From the NCBI RefSeq assembly GCF_006443095.1, contig NZ_VFWZ01000005.1, positions 1-64,000 on the forward strand: 64,000 bases of DNA, in the 5' to 3' direction. The position numbers and the translations under genes are program-made. Numbering within the stretch: the stretch's first letter is position 1; every line of letters starts with the position of its first letter. A model generated the notes under the pieces. That model saw nothing but the letters and a program-made list of their open reading frames with translations. It made no database searches and was not told the DNA's origin. Positions 8,046 through 16,010 of the stretch are shown here, piece by piece. The DNA comes from Aquimarina algicola (GTDB taxonomy: Bacteria; Bacteroidota; Bacteroidia; Flavobacteriales; Flavobacteriaceae).

Positions 8046-8459
8046 ATGCATGTCGGTACATTAGAAAAGTTTAGAAAAAAGCATCCAAAACTTACAGCGT
8101 ATTTCTTAGAAAGTGATTTAATATGGGTAGATTATAGAAAAGAAAATAGTGATTCGTCTTTAGCATTTACACAAACTTATATTTTTTCTAACGAAATAAG
8201 CAGCAAATCTTTTGGAAATAGAGTTTACTTTTCTAAAAAAGAAAACAAAAAAGAATTGCTAGATGGGTATTATAAATCGGTTATGATGATGGCTCTTATA
8301 CTCTGGTAAATTTTGTAAAAGGGGAAATATGATGGCAAATTTATTGCATATCATGGAAACGGAAACCTTAAGGCTCCTTCATTTTTAAATGATGATTTAA
8401 GATACGGGAAAGAAACTTTTTACAAAAAAAAGGAAATTAAACACAACTCAAAAAATTAA
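8046..8459 (+). pseudogene. Decayed YwqK/MORN-repeat-like gene
   Basis: The first frame gives 87 residues and loses sense after LLDGYYK. Shifting frame near 8275 restores GYDDGSYTLVNFVKG, and a second shift near 8325 restores YDGKFIAYHGNGNLKAPSF up to a stop at 8457-8459. The pattern G-x-Y/F...HGNGNLK is typical of MORN-like repeats in YwqK family proteins. Two independent frameshifts indicate a pseudogene. Its 3' end overlaps the convergent DUF2007 gene by a few bases. Confidence 0.55.
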
Positions 8460-8804
8460 TAAAAATAAAGCTGATAGTAGAATAATTGTGACTACAGCAA
8501 TAAATGAAATTTTTATTTTTTTTTGAAATTTAGGATTACTAATTATCCTTTCAATGTTACTTTGTTTAGGCCCATCACCTTTTTGGATAAGTCCATTTTC
8601 TTCAAGAATTATCCTGGCTTTTTTTAAATTTGATTCTTCCACTTGAAGTCGAATGCCTCCAATGGCTTGTGAAATAAAGTTATGCACTTGAACGGTATGT
8701 TCATCGAGAACTTTACATTCAATACCTTCGGATTCAAGTTTAGACTTAACCACAGCTACATCTGTGGGTAAATCGAAGGTCATTAAAGTTTTAAAATTTT
8801 CCAA
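8448..8804 (-). CDS. DUF2007-family protein (putative signal-transducing domain) with C-terminal membrane helix
   Basis: The core matches the DUF2007 domain: TFDLPTDVAVVKSKLESEG, HTVQVHNFISQAIGGIRLQV and KKARIILEENG. A C-terminal transmembrane helix (ISFIAVVTIILLSALFLLIF) anchors it. The open frame extends upstream to 8936, but that extension runs through a terminator hairpin and is not conserved-looking. The TTG at 8802-8804, giving LENFKTLMTF, fits the usual start of the family (about 118 residues). The biochemical role of DUF2007 is unknown. Confidence 0.7.
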   Translation of the reverse strand: MENFKTLMTFDLPTDVAVVKSKLESEGIECKVLDEHTVQVHNFISQAIGGIRLQVEESNLKKARIILEENGLIQKGDGPKQSNIERIISNPKFQKKIKISFIAVVTIILLSALFLLIF

Positions 8805-8863
8805 TGTTAAGATTTGTCTAGTTATACTATATGCTAACAAACATAAAAGTAATAATAAGCAAT

Positions 8864-8909
8864 AAAAAACCGAGACAATATTATCTCGGTTTGGTAAATT
8901 TTGTCTTAT
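8864..8909 (-). terminator. Intrinsic terminator hairpin in a sequence shared with 29731-29776
   Basis: AACCGAGA (8868-8875) pairs with TCTCGGTT (8884-8891), and on the minus strand the stem runs into TTTTTT. It lies downstream of the DUF4249 gene, so it probably ends the receptor/DUF4249 transcript. The hairpin and the following GGTAAATTTTGTCTTA reappear at 29731-29776 beside a tRNA remnant. Confidence 0.65.
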
Positions 8910-8971
8910 TTGTGACTCAGAGCATTCACGGTCCAAACTTTTTGGTTACATCTGTATCGCAATAGTATCAT

Positions 8972-9835
8972 TTAAAATGTTATTTCTTTTTCTGTTAATT
9001 GGTATCCTGCAAAAACTCCAAACCCATTTTCTCCTTCAATGTTAGTGGGTGCAATTACAGATTCTGTAAAAGGATTATCATCATTATAATTGTTTATAAA
9101 TTCTGCTCTTAATGCATTATATAATATCTCTTCTGTATTGGCAACTTTGATTTTTACCTTTGTTATTTCTGCAAAACCAGGGAGAAAAAAGCCTCCATCT
9201 GCAGTCACTACAGAGTTTTCTCTATTTGTATCCGTTATAAATCGGTTAAACTCAAAATCTAAATCTCTAGTTGTCTCTCCAGAAGTATCACCTTCAAAAG
9301 AATATGTAGCTTCTGCTCCAACTACATAATAATTACTCTTTTCTTTTATATCTTCAATAGTTACTTTCATTTTACGATTTCCTATAAAATCATCTCTATT
9401 ATCTACTCCAATACTTTGCTCTATTCCTGTTACTTGCTCCAATGGGATTATGCAAGAAGATGTATATTCTTTACCTTGTACTGTTGTAGCTAAAAAATAT
9501 TTTTTACCCGGAGTTATAAGTAAATCTGTTGCAGGAGCCTCGTAGCTTAAAGAGCTATTAGAATAAATAAGGCTCACCTCATTTTCTTCTTCATCTTTGA
9601 TGATCACGGTGGCATCTTTGATCACAAAATCTTCATTGGTAGTATTAGTTCGTCCTCTTGCCTTGGATTCAGATTTAGAAACTTGCACTTTTAAGATGGT
9701 ATCTTGCGGAGATAAAAAACCGTTGATAACGATAAGTTGCTGTTGATCCAACAAATCACTCGCATCTACATTGGTTTCGCACCCAGCTAACCAAACGCTT
9801 ACTAATAATAGTATTGTATTTTTAAAATATCTCAT
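8972..9835 (-). CDS. DUF4249 lipoprotein, partner of the TonB-dependent receptor
   Basis: This 287-residue lipoprotein has a signal peptide and lipobox (VWLAGC, Cys near residue 19), followed by the DUF4249 layout: LIVINGFLSPQDTILKVQVSKS, an Ig-like KDATVIIKDEEENEVSL strand pair, and ITPGKKYFLATTVQGKEY. DUF4249 proteins are regularly encoded right after a CarboxypepD_reg-like TonB-dependent receptor, as here (27-base gap), and probably act as the surface lid or binding partner. The substrate is unknown. The C-terminus (FAGYQLTEKEITF) matches the family ending, so the gene looks complete. Confidence 0.85.
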   Translation of the reverse strand: MRYFKNTILLLVSVWLAGCETNVDASDLLDQQQLIVINGFLSPQDTILKVQVSKSESKARGRTNTTNEDFVIKDATVIIKDEEENEVSLIYSNSSLSYEAPATDLLITPGKKYFLATTVQGKEYTSSCIIPLEQVTGIEQSIGVDNRDDFIGNRKMKVTIEDIKEKSNYYVVGAEATYSFEGDTSGETTRDLDFEFNRFITDTNRENSVVTADGGFFLPGFAEITKVKIKVANTEEILYNALRAEFINNYNDDNPFTESVIAPTNIEGENGFGVFAGYQLTEKEITF

Positions 9836-9862
9836 AATTTTTATGATTTATATTTTGATTTT

Positions 9863-12199
9863 TTAGAATTTATATGTGTAATTAATAGAAGGAATAAACT
9901 GTAAGACAGAAACTTTGGTAAGTTTATTATTTCCTTTAAAATAGTAATAAAAAGGATTTCTTCTTCCATATATATTATAGATAGAAAATCCCCATGTACG
10001 CTCTCTATTTTTTGCCAGCTTTTTATGAAATTGAATCCCAAGATCTAAACGATGGTAACTCTCTCCTCTAAAGTTATTTCGTTCTGTACTAAAAGGAGTG
10101 GTGCTTCCAGAAAATTCAGGGTTTCTAATAGGAAAATTTCCTGCACTAGATATGGTTTCTTTATCCAAAAGGTTAAAATTATTTCCTGAAGAATATATCC
10201 ATGTTCCTGACAAGGTAATTCGATCACTAGGTTTGTAGATTCCAACCAAAGAGACATCATGTCTTCTATCATATCTTGAGAAAAATTTTCTTCCTCGATT
10301 AAGTTCATCAAATTGCCTTTCTGACCATGATAATGTATATCCTAACCAACCTGTTAGTTTTCCTGTTTTTTTGCGAAGTAAAAGTTCTGCTCCATATGCC
10401 CAGCCTTGACCTGTTGTTATGTTTTCTTCCCAATCAATTTCTTTTCCTGTTTCCAGATCTTCTAATAGTAAAAACGAAGCTCCTTCTTTATAAGAAATTA
10501 CATCATCCATCTTTTTATAATAGCCTTCTAAAGTAAGAGCATACCCATGATCTAAAAAATCTTTGGCAATACCCAAAGCGTATTGTTGTGAAACCTGAGG
10601 TTTTATTTGATCGGTAGAAGATACCCAAAGATCTGTAGGTAACCCAATACCAGAGTTAGAGAGTAAATGAATATACTGATTCATTTTTGCATACGATGCT
10701 TTAATAGCAAGGTCTGGTTTCACATTCCAGGCTATAGTGGCTCTTGGCTCAAAATTAAGATAGTTTGTTGATTTGAATTGAAAATGAGTTAATCGAAGAC
10801 CAGGAGATACACTTAATGTATTTGTGATTTTCCAATCATCTTCAAGATACACTGCACTTTCTATAGATTCTATATTTTGGGTAATATCAACATTGTCTTC
10901 TCCTGTTTGTCTAATTTTAGATTGTTTTGGGGTAAAATTATGGTAAGTAGATGCTACTCCAAATCGTATAGAATGCTTCGGATTAGGGTAATAATCAAAA
11001 TCTGCTTTAACCCCATAATCATTGATGCCTGAGCTTGTTTTAAAATTAAAAATTTCGTTATTGAATTTTTCATCTATCTTAATTCCAAAATTATAATTAC
11101 TGAAAATCAAAGAAGTGTTTGAAAAAAACTTATCACTGAACTGGTGATTCCATCGCAATGTTGAGGTTATGTTACCCCATCCTAATTTGGTTTTAAGATC
11201 ATCTCCTTCAAATTTGTCAACGGCATTAAATCTGTCTTGTCCAAAATAATTACTCCAATACAATTTATTTTTTTCATTAAAAACATGATGGATTTTAAAA
11301 TTAAGATCCATAAAGTGATATCCTACTTTAAAATCAGAAGGCTGAAATGGTCTAGTTAACAAATCGGCATAAGTTCTGCGTCCACTAAAAACAAAAGAGG
11401 TTTTTCCTTTATTAATAGGACCTTCTAATAACATAGAAGTAGAAATTAATCCTACTTTTACTTTCCCGCTTAGCCGTTCTTTATTTCCATTTTTTGTATC
11501 TATTTTTAGTACAGAAGATAACCTACCTCCAAACTTTGCCGGAAACCCTCCTTTAAACGTTTCTATAGATCTTATGGCATCTCCATTAAATACTGAAAAG
11601 ATTCCAAAAAGGTGATTAGAATTATAAACTGGGGCTTCATCCAAAATAATTAAGTTTTGATCTGGAGTTCCTCCTCTTACAAAAAAACCAGCACTTCCTT
11701 CATTTCCTCTTTGGATTCCTGGTAATAATTGAAGGGCTTTGACGACATCTTTTTCTCCTAAAATAGCTGGTATGTCTTCAATTTCTGAAGGTTTTATAGA
11801 CACTACGCTCATCTGAGTTACTTGACTTTCATTAACACCTCTATCTGAATCTATAATAACCTCTTCAAGACTTTCTGTCTCAAGTTTCATATCAAAGTTA
11901 AGAGAGAGGTCACTAGTGAGATTGATATTTTTTTTAATCGTTCCATAACCGATAAATGATATTACGATATCATGAACTCCCTCGGGTAGAGTAAGAGAAA
12001 AGAAACCATAATCATTAGTCGTTGTACCAACACTACTATCGGGTACATAAATGGATACTGTAGGCAAATACTCTTGACTTCCTGACTCTTTTACATATCC
12101 ACTTATTGTATATTTTTTTGATGTTTTTTCTTGACAAAATCCTTGATAAAGGCATAGGAATAGTAGACAAGATATTACAATTACTTGTTTTGTTTTCAA
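9863..12199 (-). CDS. TonB-dependent receptor with N-terminal carboxypeptidase-like regulatory domain
   Basis: This 778-residue outer-membrane receptor has a signal peptide (ISCLLFLCLYQGFCQ), a CarboxypepD_reg-like domain (~residues 30-115; TISGYVKESGSQEYLPTVSI), a plug domain (~130-240; ALQLLPGIQRGNEGSAGFFV, RGGTPDQNLIILDEAPVYN) and a beta-barrel ending in the aromatic residue F (SINYTYKF). It lacks SusC length and the SusC-type plug signature and pairs with DUF4249, not SusD. Such pairs are widespread in Flavobacteriia and import unidentified, possibly peptide or iron-complex ligands. It is the first gene of a two-gene operon; promoter signals should lie in the long 12200-13157 spacer. Confidence 0.88.
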   Translation of the reverse strand: MKTKQVIVISCLLFLCLYQGFCQEKTSKKYTISGYVKESGSQEYLPTVSIYVPDSSVGTTTNDYGFFSLTLPEGVHDIVISFIGYGTIKKNINLTSDLSLNFDMKLETESLEEVIIDSDRGVNESQVTQMSVVSIKPSEIEDIPAILGEKDVVKALQLLPGIQRGNEGSAGFFVRGGTPDQNLIILDEAPVYNSNHLFGIFSVFNGDAIRSIETFKGGFPAKFGGRLSSVLKIDTKNGNKERLSGKVKVGLISTSMLLEGPINKGKTSFVFSGRRTYADLLTRPFQPSDFKVGYHFMDLNFKIHHVFNEKNKLYWSNYFGQDRFNAVDKFEGDDLKTKLGWGNITSTLRWNHQFSDKFFSNTSLIFSNYNFGIKIDEKFNNEIFNFKTSSGINDYGVKADFDYYPNPKHSIRFGVASTYHNFTPKQSKIRQTGEDNVDITQNIESIESAVYLEDDWKITNTLSVSPGLRLTHFQFKSTNYLNFEPRATIAWNVKPDLAIKASYAKMNQYIHLLSNSGIGLPTDLWVSSTDQIKPQVSQQYALGIAKDFLDHGYALTLEGYYKKMDDVISYKEGASFLLLEDLETGKEIDWEENITTGQGWAYGAELLLRKKTGKLTGWLGYTLSWSERQFDELNRGRKFFSRYDRRHDVSLVGIYKPSDRITLSGTWIYSSGNNFNLLDKETISSAGNFPIRNPEFSGSTTPFSTERNNFRGESYHRLDLGIQFHKKLAKNRERTWGFSIYNIYGRRNPFYYYFKGNNKLTKVSVLQFIPSINYTYKF

Positions 12200-13157
12200 T
12201 TTTTAAAAGTTTAATGGATTAAATTGTTGTTGTTTTCTAACTATGAAACAACCAATTATGTTGAATTTTATGAATATAAAATCTGATTTTCAATTGTTAA
12301 TTAGTAATATGAATATTCATATACGTAGTTAGAATCAATTTTAAGATAGATGAGACTTCATCATTGAGAATTTTGTTTAAGAAAATGTTGGGTAAGGTAC
12401 ACTTCATGCTTTATGAACTTTTTTTGATTAAACACTTTAAATAGTTAGAAATGGATACATCTTATTGTATACAAGTCATTTATATTCCTAAAACAAAATG
12501 CTTACGAAATACCCTAATTTTTTTTTAAATTAAATTCTATATTGACTTTAATTTGATAATATTTTTGTCCTTATGGATGGTTAAATGGCACTATATCTCT
12601 TGTAGTACTACAGCTATTCTCTTTTTTTTAAAATACTTTAAAAAATTATATTTATACACAGCTTCATTACTTAATCTATTAAAAAAGACTTTGAGGTAGA
12701 ATTAAAAATAATGAAGTTTTAATCTTGTACTTTGTATTTATTTTGAGAATATTTTTTCGTGGTTATTTCGTTTAATAATTTTTTTTGAAAATAAACCAGA
12801 CAAAAAAATAGATCAATTAAGGCTTCTTTTCCTCAAATTTATTTTTAGGAGCATTCTATGACATCAAACTCAGATAAATCAAACTTACCTTTTTGAGTAT
12901 TTTAAGATTCTCCTAATATCAAATATTGTAACCTGTCTTTTGTAGTAATTATTTTATCCAACGTCAAAATACCATAATGAAAATTCCTAACTATCAAATT
13001 GGTAGGTAATAGATTAATTTCATTTATACTTACAGTATTTCATTTTGAGTATTATTGATTTTTTATGAATGCCAATGGTCTTATGTATTAGTAGTAGTGG
13101 ACTTCTACTTGCGAAACTTTCGTTTTATTACTTATAGTTCGTATTGTCTACCGTTAT
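12200..13157. other. Long non-coding spacer
   Basis: No convincing gene in 958 bases; both flanking genes are on the minus strand. It must contain the promoter of the receptor operon and the end of the ABC transporter transcript. A perfect 12-bp palindrome TGTAGTACTACA lies at 12601-12612. Nothing else stands out. Confidence 0.5.
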
Positions 13158-13838
13158 TTATTTCAAGTCAAGTTTGTCGATTTGGTTTCTAATCGTAAAT
13201 TCTTTCATCTCATTTTCCAGATTATCAAAGTCTATTTGTGTTACTTTCCTTATAATTTCTCCATTTTTCATTAAATAAATTTCATCACAAGTTTCCGCTA
13301 AAGTCGAAAATATATGAGATGAAATAATTACTGTTTTCTCTAATTTTTTTAATCTTTTTATTATTTCAGTTATAACTAAATTACTTTGAATATCAACACC
13401 ATTAAAAGGCTCGTCAAGAATGAACACATTATTTTCTTGTAAAAGTATGGCAGTTAAAGCTAATTTCTTTTTCATTCCGGTTGAATATGTTGAAGCATAT
13501 TTTTTTAATGGTAAATCAAATATATTTCTGTCCTCAATATTGACTAGTTTCTTTTGTCTTGCGTTGGTAAGTAATTGTATATATTCTTCTCCAGTTATTT
13601 TAGGGAACAAGAAGGGTTCTGTTAATAAAAGCCCTAAATGGTCTTTTAGTTTAGTATATTCAGAAGAAATAGTTCCTTTATAGTTTTCAAGTCCTGAAAT
13701 ACATCTAAAGAGTGTTGTTTTTCCCGCTCCATTTTCTCCAACGATTCCATATATTTTACCTTTCCCAAATTCTAAATCGATTGAATTTAAAACTTGTTTT
13801 TTACCGTAAAATTTTGATAGTTTATCAATTTTAATCAT
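13158..13838 (-). CDS. ABC transporter ATP-binding protein
   Basis: This 226-residue ATPase carries the full set of ABC motifs: Walker A GENGAGKTT (near residue 35), the signature YSTGMKKKLAL (a degenerate LSGGQ), and Walker B VFILDEPFNGVD, followed by the H-loop ISSH. The variant signature and the missing extra domains fit a small exporter-type or drug/bacteriocin-type ABC ATPase. Its start overlaps the end of the permease gene by 8 bases, so the two form one translationally coupled transporter. The substrate is unknown. Confidence 0.9.
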   Translation of the reverse strand: MIKIDKLSKFYGKKQVLNSIDLEFGKGKIYGIVGENGAGKTTLFRCISGLENYKGTISSEYTKLKDHLGLLLTEPFLFPKITGEEYIQLLTNARQKKLVNIEDRNIFDLPLKKYASTYSTGMKKKLALTAILLQENNVFILDEPFNGVDIQSNLVITEIIKRLKKLEKTVIISSHIFSTLAETCDEIYLMKNGEIIRKVTQIDFDNLENEMKEFTIRNQIDKLDLK

Positions 13839-14748
13839 TTAAGATAGAGTTTAATTTTTTGATTGATTTGGAATAAAAAAAAGGAATAAATATTAAAAGT
13901 ATTGGAGGAAATATAAAACTAAGTACAATTAAAATTCCTTGTGATAGATGCATTTCGTTGGGGAAAAATGAATATTTAATAAAAATTATTGTAATCAGAT
14001 AAGGATAACACAAAAGAAGAGATAGAATCAAAACGTCTATTTCTTTAAAAAATGAAATACTTAAAGCTATTATAATCGGTAATATTAAAATTGTAAAAAA
14101 GATTAAGCATGTTCTTGTTTTTTCTATTAAAAATTCTTTTGAAGATAAATTGTAATTCCAGACGAAATATTCATCTTCCATTTTTGAATAATACGAAAGA
14201 CAAGTAAATCCAATTGCAAGCATAGAAAAAATACCAAGATTGAAGTTTCCAACTGATATCGAAATATAAGTTAAGAAATACGCTATTGGAAAAACGAAGA
14301 AGGTCTTTCTAAAACCAACTGTAAATTCGAATGGTTTTCTACTAAATGGTGTTGGGATTACTATGTTAGTAGTTTTGTTGTAGTTAAACAAAGTAACTGT
14401 AGTTATACATAAGTTTAAAATACCAGAAAAGACAAATTGTTTTTGATAAACCAAAAAAAGAGTAAAAGGCAAACAATAAATAAAGTTTTCTAGTATTCTC
14501 AATATTTTGTATTGCTTACCAAAAATAGATTTTAAAAAAACATTTCTATTAGTTTCACTTAATCTTGAAACAAAACTTAAAGCAAATAAGACATAAATAT
14601 AATTGGCAAATTCTGTTTTTTCAAATAGATAACTAGACAGAAAAATAAAAATAAAAGGAGAAAGTACATATCCAATCAAAAGTGGAATTCCGAAATCTAT
14701 CATTTTTCGGTTCATAATTTTAAATTGGAGTTGGAAGTATTCTTTCAT
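13831..14748 (-). CDS. ABC transporter permease
   Basis: This 305-residue protein is very hydrophobic, with about eight or more predicted transmembrane segments (for example LLIGYVLSPFIFIFLSSYLF and GILIVLSFIFPPILLIFIPF). It is encoded upstream of, and overlapping, the ATPase gene. It has no signature I can tie to a transported molecule. It probably forms a homodimeric exporter with the 13158 ATPase. The upstream region contains GCCAGTGTTTAATATATG, weakly similar to the cassette-end motif near 28 kb. Confidence 0.75.
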   Translation of the reverse strand: MKEYFQLQFKIMNRKMIDFGIPLLIGYVLSPFIFIFLSSYLFEKTEFANYIYVLFALSFVSRLSETNRNVFLKSIFGKQYKILRILENFIYCLPFTLFLVYQKQFVFSGILNLCITTVTLFNYNKTTNIVIPTPFSRKPFEFTVGFRKTFFVFPIAYFLTYISISVGNFNLGIFSMLAIGFTCLSYYSKMEDEYFVWNYNLSSKEFLIEKTRTCLIFFTILILPIIIALSISFFKEIDVLILSLLLCYPYLITIIFIKYSFFPNEMHLSQGILIVLSFIFPPILLIFIPFFYSKSIKKLNSILND

Positions 14749-15091
14749 TAGTGGTGATTCATTCTAATGGTTGCCAGTGTTTAATATATGTGTTATAGCA
14801 AGATAAAACGTTACAAAACAATCGAATTTTCCCTCACATTGATGGCTAATCTTCTTCTTTTGCAAACATGTATCTTACTAAAAGTACAAAAATTGTTCTA
14901 TTAAAATTCTAACTGATTACTATGGTCACATGTTTCGTGTTGAGTACAGTTTTAGTTTCTATCGGAATAATATTTTGAAACGGTTCTTTGCTAGCTCTTA
15001 AAACTATATCCGATTTTATATTATTAGTTCAATTAGGTAAGGCTATTTTTGTAGTATTATTTTTGGTTGATTTCATGACCAAAAAAGAGTA
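14749..15091. other. Non-coding spacer
   Basis: No gene is seen. TTGCCAGTGTTTAATATATG near 14771 weakly resembles the ends of the attC-like spacers at 27.8 and 28.4 kb, so the ABC transporter pair might itself be a transferred cassette. This is weak evidence. Confidence 0.3.
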
Positions 15092-16006
15092 TTAAAACCC
15101 TTTGCCTGCTTTATACGTAAGTATAAACCCGTTGGTATTAGAAAAAGGTGTTTCCCGATCAAACATAGTGTAGCTGTATGCAAAACGCCAATTTTGAAAA
15201 AAATAAAGACCAACAAGGGCGTTTAGCGAAGAACTCGTACGATACCCAATCCCAGCTTCTATTTTATTTTTGTAGTTGACGGATACATTAAAATCGAATT
15301 GCGCCGGAGCATCTTTTTCCAGTTTAACAAGCATGCTTGGTTGTACCCTTACTTCTTCAAATCTACTTAGATATAATCTGTAACCAGAATATAAATAATA
15401 TGGTGTTTGAATATTAACGTTTTGATCAGAAGCAATACTATTAGAAAACAAGTTTTGTACAGCAAACCCAACGTAAAGCTTATTATGATTATAAAGAGCT
15501 CCAAAACCAAAAGTAGGTACAGTTACATTTACATCATTTTCAAAATTTGGATCTCCTTGTATATTGAGTCGTGATAAATCCTCGTTTAAAAAAAGGACTC
15601 CGGTAGTTAGGCCAAAGGATAACACATTCGGATTATAATTCCACCATCGAGCTCTATTATAATTATGATCAAAAAAAAGTTTATATGCATAAGAAGCAAA
15701 AACAGTTGTAGCAGAAGTTACTCCGATTTGATCTCTTATGATTCCTCCACTAACTCCTACTTTATCATCAATAATACTAGTGCTAAGAATACCAGAAAAT
15801 GTTCTTGGGTTTCCTTCAAAATCATTCAAGTATCCAAAATTACTTATGCTTATTTCAGTTTCAGGATAATAACCCGAATGTGCAGGATTCAGTAGTACTT
15901 GATTGTAATAATAATCAGAAAAAATAGGCGTTTGTTGCGCCTGTATAGCATTAAATAATAATGACAAAATAAACACTGTCATTACTTTATATATAGTAGT
16001 TCTCAT
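15092..16006 (-). CDS. PorP/SprF family type IX secretion outer-membrane protein
   Basis: This 304-residue protein has a signal peptide ending in QAQQTP and the PorP/SprF opening PIFSDYYYNQVLLNPAHSGY, followed by a small beta-barrel fold (SFGLTTGVLFLNEDLSRLN, FGFGALYNHNKLYVGFAVQN, EAGIGYRTSSSLNALVGLYF). PorP/SprF proteins are encoded next to secreted T9SS substrates with a type B C-terminal domain and are needed for their secretion or surface attachment. The giant substrate gene lies 4 bases upstream on the same strand, so the two are a matched pair in one operon. Confidence 0.92.
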   Translation of the reverse strand: MRTTIYKVMTVFILSLLFNAIQAQQTPIFSDYYYNQVLLNPAHSGYYPETEISISNFGYLNDFEGNPRTFSGILSTSIIDDKVGVSGGIIRDQIGVTSATTVFASYAYKLFFDHNYNRARWWNYNPNVLSFGLTTGVLFLNEDLSRLNIQGDPNFENDVNVTVPTFGFGALYNHNKLYVGFAVQNLFSNSIASDQNVNIQTPYYLYSGYRLYLSRFEEVRVQPSMLVKLEKDAPAQFDFNVSVNYKNKIEAGIGYRTSSSLNALVGLYFFQNWRFAYSYTMFDRETPFSNTNGFILTYKAGKGF

Positions 16007-16010
16007 GTAA

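Noticed and set aside
8805-8936. N-terminal extension of the DUF2007 protein (hydrophobic segment FYCLLLLLCLLAY)
   Set aside because: The extension is encoded by the terminator hairpin and tail sequence shared with 29.7 kb. The family start fits the TTG at 8802-8804.
13158-14748. Bacteriocin or lantibiotic immunity transporter
   Set aside because: The ATPase-permease pair has the right size, but there is no precursor peptide, modification enzyme or two-component system around it.
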